Assembly (NCBI GenBank): GCA_963660615.1 | Contig: CAVKYE010000005.1 | Coordinates: 1-64,000 of the forward strand | Reading direction: 5' to 3' | Length of the DNA: 64,000 nucleotides | Origin: Coprosoma sp963660615 | GTDB lineage: Bacteria > Bacillota_I > Bacilli_A > RF39 > UBA660 | Shown here: piece after piece, positions 16,819-25,445 of the stretch | Layout: each line of letters begins with the position of its first letter | Position numbering within the stretch: the stretch's first letter is position 1 | Translations under genes and position numbers: made by a program | Notes under the pieces: model-generated | Database searches by the model: none | The model's input: only the letters and a program-made list of their open reading frames with translations | Told to the model about the DNA's origin: nothing

Positions 16819-17756
16819 TAGATAAGAGTTTATTGCTTATTAGTCATGTGGCTGATCCTGATGGGATTACACCAGTTATTATGGCTAAGGAGGTATTTAA
16901 GAAGGTTGATACGATTTTAATTAATCCTGGTGAGGTTGATAGTAATTTACGTGAGAATTTGGATAAGTATGATGTTATTCATATTACTGATTTGAATGTT
17001 TCTCCTATGCTTGCGAGTGAGATTGAGGAGAATTCTGAGTATAGAAATAAGGTGAGGGTTATTGATCATCATATTAGTGGGATAGAACTTAATAAGTATT
17101 CTTTTATTTCGGTTATTGATGAAAGGGATGGTCGTAAAGAGAGTGCGACTAGTCTTTATTATGAATATTTGCTTTCTATTTCTTCTAGTGAGGTTTTGAG
17201 AAAGGATTCTTTGAAAGGTTTGGTTGAGCAGGTTAGAATTATTGATACTTATGATTTTAAGTCTGATTTGGATCAAAAGGCACATAATATTGATGCTTTA
17301 TTTTCTATTTTGGGTAGGGAAAATTATGTTGATTATTTTACTACTTATATTCATGAAAATGATTGTTTTGAGTATAATTCTTCTATGATGTTTTTGGTTA
17401 AGCTTGAGCAGGATAAGATGAAGAATTATTTGGAGCAAAGGGATCAGGATTTATCTATTGTTTCTTTGGATGGGCATAGGGCTGGTCTTATTTATGCGGA
17501 GAGGTATAGGAGTGATTTAGCACAGTATATGCTTCGTAAGCATGAGGATTTGGAAATGATGATTATTATTAGGTTTCCGAAGAATATTAGTTATAGATCA
17601 AATGATAAGGTTGATCTTTCGGTATTTTCTAGGAAATATGGTGGAGGGGGTCATAAGAATGCAGCTGGCAGTCCCCTTTCTAAGGATTTGTTAGAGAAGG
17701 TTACTAAGATGATATATCCAGATATTGAGTTTTTGAAAGAGGAGGAAAATGAATGA
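16815..17756 (+). CDS. DHH-family phosphoesterase (NrnA/NrnB-like)
   Basis: A 313-residue protein with DHH motifs: SHVADPDGIT (9-18), HITDLN (about 56-61), VIDHH (about 78-82), DTYDF, and the DHHA1 glycine motif GGGGHKNAAGSPLS near residue 276-289. Relatives are oligoribonucleases or cyclic-dinucleotide/pAp phosphatases; NrnB-type lengths fit. ATG overlaps the dut stop (ATGA) and its own stop overlaps the metG start, so the three genes are translationally coupled under T-box control. Confidence 0.85.
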   Translation: MIDKSLLLISHVADPDGITPVIMAKEVFKKVDTILINPGEVDSNLRENLDKYDVIHITDLNVSPMLASEIEENSEYRNKVRVIDHHISGIELNKYSFISVIDERDGRKESATSLYYEYLLSISSSEVLRKDSLKGLVEQVRIIDTYDFKSDLDQKAHNIDALFSILGRENYVDYFTTYIHENDCFEYNSSMMFLVKLEQDKMKNYLEQRDQDLSIVSLDGHRAGLIYAERYRSDLAQYMLRKHEDLEMMIIIRFPKNISYRSNDKVDLSVFSRKYGGGGHKNAAGSPLSKDLLEKVTKMIYPDIEFLKEEENE

Positions 17757-19294
17757 AAGATACTTTTTATATAACGACGTCTATTTTTTATGCGTCTGCG
17801 AAACCACATATTGGTAATTCTTATGAAGGTGTTTTGACTGATGCGATTGCGAGATATAAAAGACTTATGGGGTATGATGTTAGGTTTCATACGGGTACTG
17901 ATGAGCATGGTGAGAAGGTTCAAAATAATGCACTTAAAAATAATCAGGACCCTCAGGAGTACGTTGATGAGGTGGCTGCTTCTGTTAAGGAGATTGATGA
18001 TTTATTAAATATTAGTTATGATAAGTTTGTTAGAACTTCTGATAGTTATCATAAGATGATTGTTGGAAAGATTTTTAAGAAACTTTATGATAAGGGGGAT
18101 ATTTATAAGGGCAAGTATGAGGGTCTTTATTGTACGCCTTGCGAGTCTTTTTTCACTTCTTCACAGCTTGTGGATGGTAAGTGTCCTGATTGTGGGAGAG
18201 AGGTTCATGAAGCCAATGAGGAGGCTTATTTCTTAAAACTTAGTAAGTATAATGATTGGTTAAGAAAGTATATTGAGGATCATCCTGATTTTATTCAACC
18301 TGTTAGTAGAAAAAATGAGATTATGAATAATTTTATTATTCCTGGAGTTTCTGATTTATGTATTTCTAGGACTACTTTTGATTGGGGTGTGAAGGTTCCT
18401 TTTGATTCTAAACATGTTATTTATGTTTGGCTTGATGCACTTGTTAATTATATTACTTTCCTTGGATATGATCCTGATAGTGAGAGTGATGAATTTAATA
18501 AATATTGGCCTGCAGATGTTCATGTTATTGGTAAGGATATTTTGAGGTTTCATACTATTTATTGGCCGGTTATTTTGAAGGCTTTGGATTTGCCTCTTCC
18601 TAAGAAGATTTTTGGTCACCCTTGGGTTTTGTTTGGCGATGGTGAGAAGATGAGTAAGTCTAAGGGTAATGTTTTATATGCGGATGATTTGGTTTCTGAG
18701 TTTGGAACTGATGCTGTAAGGTATTATTTACTTCACGAAATTCCTTTTGGACACGATGGTAATATTAGTAAGAATTTGCTTGCTTTGAGGATTAATTCTG
18801 ATTTGGCTAATACGATGGGTAATCTTGTTAATAGGACGATATCTATGTCTAAGAAGTATTTTGATGGTGTTGTTTCTAAAACTTGTGTTCATGAAGATAT
18901 TGATGATGATCTTATAAGTTTGGTTAAGGGTCTTAATGATAGGGTTGCTTCTTGTATGGATGAGCTTAAGGTGGCTCCAGCTATTGATGAGATTTTTGAA
19001 GTTTATAGAAGATGTAATAAGTATATTGATGAGACTATGCCTTGGATTTTAGCGAAGGATTCTTCTAAGAGTGATAGGCTTAAGACGGTTTTGTATAATT
19101 TACTTGAGTCTATTAGGGTGGCTACTGTTTATTTGCAGGCATTTTTGCCAGAAACTGCGGATAAGATATTTAGTCAATTGAATACTCAAAATAGGAGTGT
19201 TTCTTCTACTTCATCATTTGATGGTATGGAAGATGGAATTGTTTTAAATGATCCTGAGGTTTTATTTCAAAGGGTTGAAGTTGTTTCTGAGTAA
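17753..19294 (+). CDS. metG: Methionyl-tRNA synthetase
   Basis: A 513-residue class I synthetase that charges tRNA-Met. HIGH-type motif KPHIGNSYEG (about 17-26), KMSKSKGN (about residue 299-306), and a single-knuckle-pair zinc region CTPCESFF...CPDCG (about 126-147). It lacks the C-terminal tRNA-binding OB domain found in longer MetG proteins. Preceded by the Met T-box two genes upstream; ATG overlaps the preceding stop by four bases. Confidence 0.95.
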   Translation: MKDTFYITTSIFYASAKPHIGNSYEGVLTDAIARYKRLMGYDVRFHTGTDEHGEKVQNNALKNNQDPQEYVDEVAASVKEIDDLLNISYDKFVRTSDSYHKMIVGKIFKKLYDKGDIYKGKYEGLYCTPCESFFTSSQLVDGKCPDCGREVHEANEEAYFLKLSKYNDWLRKYIEDHPDFIQPVSRKNEIMNNFIIPGVSDLCISRTTFDWGVKVPFDSKHVIYVWLDALVNYITFLGYDPDSESDEFNKYWPADVHVIGKDILRFHTIYWPVILKALDLPLPKKIFGHPWVLFGDGEKMSKSKGNVLYADDLVSEFGTDAVRYYLLHEIPFGHDGNISKNLLALRINSDLANTMGNLVNRTISMSKKYFDGVVSKTCVHEDIDDDLISLVKGLNDRVASCMDELKVAPAIDEIFEVYRRCNKYIDETMPWILAKDSSKSDRLKTVLYNLLESIRVATVYLQAFLPETADKIFSQLNTQNRSVSSTSSFDGMEDGIVLNDPEVLFQRVEVVSE

Positions 19295-19356
19295 GAGGGC
19301 GAAAGTCTTCTTTTTTTATGGTGTGTTTACAAAATTTTCTAGCAATGATATAATGA

Positions 19357-19856
19357 GAAAAAATATATAGTAAATTAGAAAAAAATGGAATTAAAATATA
19401 TGTTTATTTTACTTCTAATGGTTCATTGTTAGGTGAAATAGATATTGAAAAAATCAAAAGGCATCCTACTTGGTTTCAAATTACAATAGATGATATAGGA
19501 ATAAAGTATGATAATATAAAAAATATTATAGCAAGAAGTATAATTATGAATTAATTATAACAAATATAAAAAAATTGTTGGATAATGATATTCGTGTAAA
19601 TATAAGAATAAATTATAATCCTGGTGAAATACAAAACACGAAAAAAGTAATTGCTAATTTAAATGAAGAATTTAATATTTATTTAGATAAAGGTCTTGTT
19701 AATATAACTCCCGCACCTATTTTTAATATGATAAAAACTAATGTGGTTAAAGTTAGGGAAGGGAGTAATTGTAAATATTCACAATTGTATGAATATTCTG
19801 AAAAAAATAATTGTGATAGTATATTATATTTTGATGATGAGATAAATTTGATATAA
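19357..19856 (+). pseudogene. Fragment of a radical SAM protein
   Basis: Two consecutive frames give one recognisable piece of a radical SAM barrel: VYFTSNGSLLGEIDIEKIKR and FQITIDD (19390-19554), then after a frameshift near 19540 ELIITNIKKLLDNDIRVNIR (19545 onward) to 19856. The N-terminal CxxxCxxC cluster motif and most of the C-terminus are absent. Both ends are truncated, so it is a dead remnant. It lies immediately after metG, where conserved synteny breaks. Confidence 0.65.
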
Positions 19857-19867
19857 GGTGGTGAAAT

Positions 19868-20365
19868 ATGAGTTATGAGATAAAGATTATTGATACTAAT
19901 ATGGGGATTTGTGAATATCAAATGTATCAAGATATTCCTTCTGTGGAGTTAGGTTCTAGTAATGAAATTAAGGATAAATCTTTTGAAGAGTATAAGGAAA
20001 TATTAAAAAAGTATAAAAAGTTTGAGAAGGAATTAGATTTAGAGGTTAATTCGACAACTAATAGATATATTTTTTATGTTGATGGTGTGCCGGTTGGTGA
20101 GATTGGTATTAGGACGACTATAAATGATTTTTGGTTAAATAGGGGTAGTCAGATATTTTATAAAATTAGGAAATCTTATAGAAATATGGGATATGGAACG
20201 ATGATGTTGAAGCTTGGACTTTTAGAGTGTAAAAGAATGGGGATGAAGTCGGTTTGTTTAAATTGTAATGATAAAAATATTGCTTCTAAGCGAGTGATTT
20301 TGAAAAATGGTGGGAAATTATTATTTAATTATGGTGATAGTAGTAGGTATGAGATTAATCTTTAA
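19868..20365 (+). CDS. GNAT-family N-acetyltransferase
   Basis: A 165-residue GNAT protein. The acetyl-CoA binding segment is RKSYRNMGYGTMMLKLGL (about residues 98-115, R-x-x-G-x-G/A form), followed by VCLNCNDKNIASKRVILKNG with the Asn-Ser-type motif for the substrate-side helix. An N-terminal helical part (1-70) is typical of small-molecule or peptide acetyltransferases. Substrate unknown. ATG after aaggtggtg, 11 bp beyond the radical SAM fragment. Confidence 0.85.
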   Translation: MSYEIKIIDTNMGICEYQMYQDIPSVELGSSNEIKDKSFEEYKEILKKYKKFEKELDLEVNSTTNRYIFYVDGVPVGEIGIRTTINDFWLNRGSQIFYKIRKSYRNMGYGTMMLKLGLLECKRMGMKSVCLNCNDKNIASKRVILKNGGKLLFNYGDSSRYEINL

Positions 20366-20390
20366 GTGTATATAGTTATGCACTTTTTTT
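20364..20390 (+). terminator. Terminator after GNAT gene
   Basis: AAGTGTATA / TATGCACTT stem (20364-20385) with a TAGT loop and a T7 tail. Confidence 0.75.
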
Positions 20391-20432
20391 CTTTATTTGT
20401 GTTATAATGTAGAAAAATGATTGAGGTGTTTT

Positions 20433-20870
20433 GTGGAAGGGGTTAAAGAGAAAGTATCTTGTATGACAATAGTTTTTGGGAAGAGTTTTGATGGTTTTAG
20501 GGTTCTTGTTTTGAATAATTTTGAATGGTTTTTTTCTAAGGGACATATGGAAGGTGATGAGATAGAGGTTCAAACGGCTAAGCGTGAGCTTTCCCTTGAG
20601 GCTGGAGTACGGGTTTGTGATGATGAATGTTTTGGTAAGGTTTGTGAGTATAAGTTTTATTTTGATGGTGAGAAGGCTATTAAGGTAATTAAGGTTTATG
20701 GTTTTGTTATTTCTTCTATTTGCGATATTGTTGTTAATAGGGAAGAAGGGTTTATTTTTGGTAAATGGCTTTTGTTTGCTGAGGCTATGAAGATTCTTTT
20801 TCGCGATGATGCTCGTGAGGCTTTAAGTAAGTGTATGGTTAAATTGAAGGAGCTTGGTATTTATGTATAG
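20433..20870 (+). CDS. Nudix-like hydrolase with an altered Nudix box
   Basis: About 145 residues. GHMEGDEIEVQTAKRELSLE followed by AGV (near residues 38-60) fits GX5EX7REUXEEXGU except that the first Glu of the EE pair is Leu, which removes one metal ligand. The enzyme may be impaired or use different ligands. GTG at 20433 is the best start behind gaggtg; TTG at 20421 would put the ribosome site inside the gene. The S51-like gene overlaps its end. Confidence 0.7.
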   Translation: MEGVKEKVSCMTIVFGKSFDGFRVLVLNNFEWFFSKGHMEGDEIEVQTAKRELSLEAGVRVCDDECFGKVCEYKFYFDGEKAIKVIKVYGFVISSICDIVVNREEGFIFGKWLLFAEAMKILFRDDAREALSKCMVKLKELGIYV

Positions 20871-21546
20871 TGTGTTTTTTAGTCGAATGGAGATGGGAAC
20901 TGATAGTGCTTTAGATAGACTTCGGGAGATTATTAAACCTTCTTTTAAGGTGGCTATTTTTCCTTGGGCTTTTAAGGAGGAGATTAGTGCTTTTGAGTTA
21001 GAAAATGATTTTTTTAGGAAAGGTAGTCCTAGATATAATAGATATGTTTTGGAGCTTAAGAAGACAGGTATTAGTGAAGATAATATTACGGTTTGTAATT
21101 GTTATAGTGATTCTTCTTCTAAGCTTAGAGATATAATTAGTTGTAGTGATGTTTTGTTACTACCTGGTGGGAATCCAGAAATGTTTTTCAAAAAGGTTGT
21201 TTATGATACTGAGATTTTATATGATATTAGGCATTTTAAGGGGATTATAATTGGAGAGAGTGCGGGATGTGAGCTTCAATTAACTAGGTATTTTATTACG
21301 GCTAAGAATAATTATTATAAGTATTTTGCTTTTTATGATGGTTTTGGGGTTATAAATAATTCATTTTATATTGATGTGCATACGGTGAATAATAGGAATT
21401 ATTTAAATAAGTTACAAAAGGTTTCTAATGAGAAAAAAGCAGATATATATGCGATATATGATGATGGTGTGGTTATATATGATAGGTTGAGTGGTGTGTT
21501 TGAGGTGTATGGTAATGTTAAACTTTTTAAGCCCATGAGTGATTGA
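20863..21546 (+). CDS. Peptidase S51-like (dipeptidase E family) protein
   Basis: About 227 residues. LLLPGGNPEMFF (about 96-107) and the nucleophile elbow IIGESAGCELQ (about 125-135, Ser in GESAG) match the S51 class-I-glutaminase-like fold; AIYDDGVVIYD near the C-terminus is also typical. Family members cleave N-terminal Asp peptides or cyanophycin-derived dipeptides. ATG at 20863 follows aaggag and overlaps the Nudix gene by eight bases, so the two are co-expressed. Confidence 0.8.
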   Translation: MYSVFFSRMEMGTDSALDRLREIIKPSFKVAIFPWAFKEEISAFELENDFFRKGSPRYNRYVLELKKTGISEDNITVCNCYSDSSSKLRDIISCSDVLLLPGGNPEMFFKKVVYDTEILYDIRHFKGIIIGESAGCELQLTRYFITAKNNYYKYFAFYDGFGVINNSFYIDVHTVNNRNYLNKLQKVSNEKKADIYAIYDDGVVIYDRLSGVFEVYGNVKLFKPMSD

Positions 21547-21599
21547 TGTTAAATTTTTAATTATTGTTGTAATTGTTTTAAGCAGAAAATTCTGTTTTT

Positions 21600-21640
21600 T
21601 TCTTTATTTTAGTGCATTTTTTTGGTTATCGTGCTATAAT
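21600..21640 (+). promoter_or_regulatory. Extended -10 promoter of ligase cassette 1
   Basis: tgcTATAAT (21632-21640). A 40-bp block (about 21601-21642) recurs with a single change at 25371-25412 before the second ligase, so it is part of the duplicated cassette. Confidence 0.7.
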
Positions 21641-21674
21641 TTGGGTGTAGTATTATTGATTTGGGGGGAAGACG

Positions 21675-23519
21675 ATGAATTTAAAAATCAATGAAGAAAA
21701 GTTTGAAGAAATTCAAAATAGGAAAAAATTAGAAGGGAATTTAAAAAAAGTGACGGGTTATCCAGCACTTGATAAACCTTGGGAAAGGTTTTATGACAAA
21801 TGTGAATTTTATAAGCCTAAGACTTTGAAAACTGTTTATCAAGAGATTTATGATAATAATGTGGATTATCCAAACGATTTAGCGCTTGAGTATTTTTATG
21901 CTCATATAAGTTTTAATAATTTGTTTAAAAATATTGAAAAAACTGCGAAGTCATTAGAAGAATATGGAATTAAAAGAGGTGATTTTGTAACTATATGTGC
22001 GCCTGGTATGCCTGAAACTATTTATAGTTTTTATGCACTTTCAAAATTAGGTGGGGTTGCAAATATGATGGCACCTTATTTCGATCCAAAAGGTTTGGTA
22101 GAAAGAATTAATGAATGTGAAAGTGACTTATTAATTGTAATGGATAGTTTTTATGGTGTGATTAAGGATGCTATTGATAAATCTAGGATTAAAAATGTGG
22201 TTGTTGTTCCTACTTTTAATTCTTCACCACTTGGTATTGTTTTAAAATCAAAATATAAATTACAGAAGAATAGTAATGAGATTTTTTGGAAAGAATTTAT
22301 AAAGGATGGTAAGGGAAGAGAAGGAGTAGATGCATTACCATATGAGAAAAATAGGCCTCTTGCGATGGTTTATTCTAGTGGTACGACTGGAGCGGCTAAA
22401 GGTATATTACTTTCAAATGATAGTTTTCAAAATTCAATTCAATCTTATCCAACTTTAGGTATAAATTTATCTAGGGGACAAAAGTTTTATCAAATAATAC
22501 CTACATGGTATTCTACTGGTCTTAGTACGTCAGTTCATTTACCTTTATCATATGGGTCTACTGTATTTATGGATCCGAGGTTTGAAAGGGAGGTTTTTGT
22601 TAAGAATGTTATAAAACATAAACCTAATTATGCTGTTGCAGCGACTAGTATATATGAAGGATTTTTAGATGAAAAACTTGTTGGTAATAGTGATTTGTCA
22701 CATTTTAATTATCCTTTTGAGGGTGGAGAGCCTTTAAGAAGTGATGTTGCAGAACAAATTAACGAAGTTTTTAAACAACATGGTAGTGATGCTAAACTTG
22801 GGGCTGCTTATGGACAATGTGAGTGTGGTGGAGCAATTACTACACAAACGACAGATGATGAACATTCTGCTGGTTCAGTTGGGATACCATTACCAGGGGT
22901 AACTTTAAATATTATGAATGATGATAAAGAAATGATGCCTTATAATGAGCGTGGAGTTATTTATGCTAACACACCATGTAGTATGATTGAGTATTACAAA
23001 AACGAGGCTGCTACTAATGAATATTTCTATATAGATGAAAATGGAACTAAATGGAATAATACTGGTGATATTGGTTATATAGATGAAAATGGAGAATTAT
23101 ATGTGCTTGGTAGAAGTAGTGATTATTCTATTATTGATGGTAAAAAGGTATATAATTTTGATATTGAGAATGTTATTATGCAATTTGATGAGGTTAGTCT
23201 TTGTGATGTTTTAGAAAAGAAAATTGATGATGGTACATCTACTGTGGTTGCTCATATAATTTTAGATGAAGCAGCTGAACAATTTTTAGGAAAGGATTCA
23301 GCTGCATTAAATGCTTTATTTAAAAGGATTCAAGATGCTATATATAGTGAGTTAAATGATGTTTCATTTGTTCCAACGTTATTTAAAATTAGAAAGGAAT
23401 TTCCTTGTGCTCCTTCTGGGAAACGAGATGTTAATGGAATGAAAAATGAAACTGAAGGATTTATTGAAATGCCAAAATATATTTCTAATGATAAAAAAAA
23501 GAAATTGTCTTTATATTAA
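21675..23519 (+). CDS. Acyl-AMP ligase / acyl-CoA synthetase-like enzyme (cassette 1)
   Basis: A 614-residue ANL-superfamily adenylating enzyme: it would activate a carboxylate as acyl-AMP, then transfer it to CoA or another thiol. Motifs: A3 YSSGTTGAAKGILL (about 235-248), A5 AAYGQCECGG, A7 NTGDIGYID (about 456-464), A8 LGRSSDYSIIDGKKV, A10 PSGKRDV with the catalytic Lys near residue 590. Substrate specificity not readable. Starts at ATG 21675 after ggggggaa. The membrane sensor gene begins within 25 bp downstream, so they share a transcript. Confidence 0.88.
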   Translation: MNLKINEEKFEEIQNRKKLEGNLKKVTGYPALDKPWERFYDKCEFYKPKTLKTVYQEIYDNNVDYPNDLALEYFYAHISFNNLFKNIEKTAKSLEEYGIKRGDFVTICAPGMPETIYSFYALSKLGGVANMMAPYFDPKGLVERINECESDLLIVMDSFYGVIKDAIDKSRIKNVVVVPTFNSSPLGIVLKSKYKLQKNSNEIFWKEFIKDGKGREGVDALPYEKNRPLAMVYSSGTTGAAKGILLSNDSFQNSIQSYPTLGINLSRGQKFYQIIPTWYSTGLSTSVHLPLSYGSTVFMDPRFEREVFVKNVIKHKPNYAVAATSIYEGFLDEKLVGNSDLSHFNYPFEGGEPLRSDVAEQINEVFKQHGSDAKLGAAYGQCECGGAITTQTTDDEHSAGSVGIPLPGVTLNIMNDDKEMMPYNERGVIYANTPCSMIEYYKNEAATNEYFYIDENGTKWNNTGDIGYIDENGELYVLGRSSDYSIIDGKKVYNFDIENVIMQFDEVSLCDVLEKKIDDGTSTVVAHIILDEAAEQFLGKDSAALNALFKRIQDAIYSELNDVSFVPTLFKIRKEFPCAPSGKRDVNGMKNETEGFIEMPKYISNDKKKKLSLY

Positions 23520-23542
23520 AAGAATAAAAGGAGGTGTTTGCT

Positions 23543-25351
23543 GTGGTAGTGACTAATTTAACGATGCTAATTTTATTTAGTATCTTTTACATGTTTGGGG
23601 TATTATTTATCTATTTTTCAAAGACGAGATTAAAAAGTGAGGAAACGAAGATTTATTCTTTATTGATAATTTCTAATATAATTGGTTTATTTTTGCAATT
23701 ATTATGTGATTTTGTTTCGTTTAAGTATGATGAATTATCTCCTATATTTTGTGATTTGATTTTTAGACTTTATTTAATATATTTTGTTGTTTGGACAACC
23801 TTGATTTTTATATATTTGATTGAAATTTCATTTAAGAATAAGAAAAAAATTGTTAAATTAGCTATATTTGGGGCGATTATAGTAGCGGCAGGAGCACTTT
23901 TATTACCTTATGATTTGTATAGAAATATGGTAGATAAAATATATTATACTTACAATGGTGCGGTTACTTTAGTATTTGCTTATGCTGGAATAATTGGTAT
24001 GTTTATGTTTGCTATATTAATATTTAAGAGAAAAAATATAAGTAAGAGGAAGGCAATTCCGTTATGGATATTTATAATTTCTAGTTTGTTATTAACATAT
24101 ATACAGATGAATAGGCCAGAATTTGTAGTAATGGCGGCGATGGAAAGTTTTATTTGTTGTATGATGTATTTTACTATTGAAAATCCTGATGTGCAGATGA
24201 TTAATGAACTTTATAAGAATAAAAAATTAATTGAGAAATCTAATGAGGATACTTCTAGGTTTTTGTTTAGGATTACTCAGGATATTAGGAGGCCAGTAGA
24301 GGAAATTAGTGATATTAGTAATGATATGAAAACTTTGAATACTAAGGAAGAATTTATAGAGGCTAGTAAATATATTAATAATTATAGTAATCAAGTTGAT
24401 TATTTGATTAATAAGGCTTTAAATATTTCTAATATGGATACACAAACTATTAAGATTTTTGAGAACAAATATAACCCTCGTAATTTGTTTAAGGAAGTTA
24501 GTTTTAGGGCTTTGGAGAATAAGAATGACAATATTAAATTTAGTTACCAGTTAAGTAATAGTCTTCCTAATTATTTATATGGAGATTCTATTAAGCTTAA
24601 ACAGACTTTATCCTCTATTATTAATATTGCTTATAGTTATACTAGTTCTGGTTTTGTTAATATGGATGTGAGTACGATTATTAAGTATGGTATTTGTAGA
24701 CTTGTTATTACAATTGAGGATTCTGGACGTGGTATTAGTATTGATAGGATAAATGAGATTCTTAGTATGACTGGTAGTGATTTAAAGAGTGTTAATATTT
24801 CTAATAATGATAATTGTTATTTGGATATTATTTCGGTTAAGAAGCTTGTTAATATGCTTGGTGGTTCACTTATGATTAAGAGTGAAGAAAATAAGGGTAC
24901 TGTTGTTACGATTACTTTGGATCAAAGGATTGTTAAGGATAAGAGTACTGAGTTATCTAAGAAATTAGAAAGGTATGAGCAGTCTTTGTATGGGGATAAA
25001 AAAGCTCTTGTTATTGATTCTGATGAGAAGGAACTTGTTTTGATTTCTGATGTTTTACAGAAAAGTGGTATAACGGTTTCATCTTCGGTTTATGCGAAGG
25101 ATTGTATAGAAAATATTAGAAGTAAGATGAAATATGATTTTATTATTTTGGATGATGTTTTATCTGATAGTAGTGCTTATGATGTTTTAAAGGAAATATC
25201 AAAGAATAAAAATTTTAAGATTCCAGTTATTGTTATGATTAGTGATAATAAGGAAGGAATAAAACTTCATTACATGAAGGATGGATTTTTTGATTGTATT
25301 ATGAAATCTAAATTAGATTCAGAGCTTGAGAGAATTCTTAAGAGATTTTAA
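23543..25351 (+). CDS. Multi-pass membrane protein with degenerate histidine-kinase core and C-terminal receiver (cassette 1)
   Basis: About 602 residues from GTG 23543, five bases or so after aaaggaggtg. Residues 1-205 hold six or seven hydrophobic helices, like 7TM-type sensor domains. Then a HisKA-like helix in which the usual S-H-E-x-R-x-P is TQDIRRPV (about residue 244-251): the phospho-acceptor His is Gln. The ATPase-like domain keeps EDSGRGIS (G1 box), but the N box is altered (IINIAYSYT). The receiver (about 480-600) keeps acidic DSDE, the DD pair with phospho-Asp (IILDDVLSD), S and K (MKSK). Probably a pseudokinase that signals by receiver or by binding. No DNA-binding output. Confidence 0.75.
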   Translation: MVVTNLTMLILFSIFYMFGVLFIYFSKTRLKSEETKIYSLLIISNIIGLFLQLLCDFVSFKYDELSPIFCDLIFRLYLIYFVVWTTLIFIYLIEISFKNKKKIVKLAIFGAIIVAAGALLLPYDLYRNMVDKIYYTYNGAVTLVFAYAGIIGMFMFAILIFKRKNISKRKAIPLWIFIISSLLLTYIQMNRPEFVVMAAMESFICCMMYFTIENPDVQMINELYKNKKLIEKSNEDTSRFLFRITQDIRRPVEEISDISNDMKTLNTKEEFIEASKYINNYSNQVDYLINKALNISNMDTQTIKIFENKYNPRNLFKEVSFRALENKNDNIKFSYQLSNSLPNYLYGDSIKLKQTLSSIINIAYSYTSSGFVNMDVSTIIKYGICRLVITIEDSGRGISIDRINEILSMTGSDLKSVNISNNDNCYLDIISVKKLVNMLGGSLMIKSEENKGTVVTITLDQRIVKDKSTELSKKLERYEQSLYGDKKALVIDSDEKELVLISDVLQKSGITVSSSVYAKDCIENIRSKMKYDFIILDDVLSDSSAYDVLKEISKNKNFKIPVIVMISDNKEGIKLHYMKDGFFDCIMKSKLDSELERILKRF

Positions 25352-25375
25352 AGCCTATTTTGGCTTTTTTTCTTT
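24164..25375 (+). repeat. 1.2-kb direct repeat, copy A (3' part of sensor gene and terminator)
   Basis: Matches 28080-29291 at an offset of 3916 bases. The encoded 395 residues are identical; I saw one base difference near the start (gaaaat versus gagaat) and a few around and after the stop. Upstream of 24164 the two genes are clearly different. Confidence 0.93.
25350..25371 (+). terminator. Terminator of cassette 1
   Basis: AAAGCC (25350-25355), loop TATTTT, GGCTTT (25362-25367), T run. It overlaps the stop codon. Confidence 0.8.
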
Positions 25376-25410
25376 ATTTTAGTGCATTTTTTTGGTTATC
25401 GTGTTATAAT
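25371..25410 (+). promoter_or_regulatory. Extended -10 promoter of ligase cassette 2
   Basis: tgtTATAAT (25402-25410) inside the 40-bp block shared with 21601-21640. Confidence 0.7.
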
Positions 25411-25445
25411 TTGTGTGTAGTATTTAGTTAGATTGGGGGGAAATA

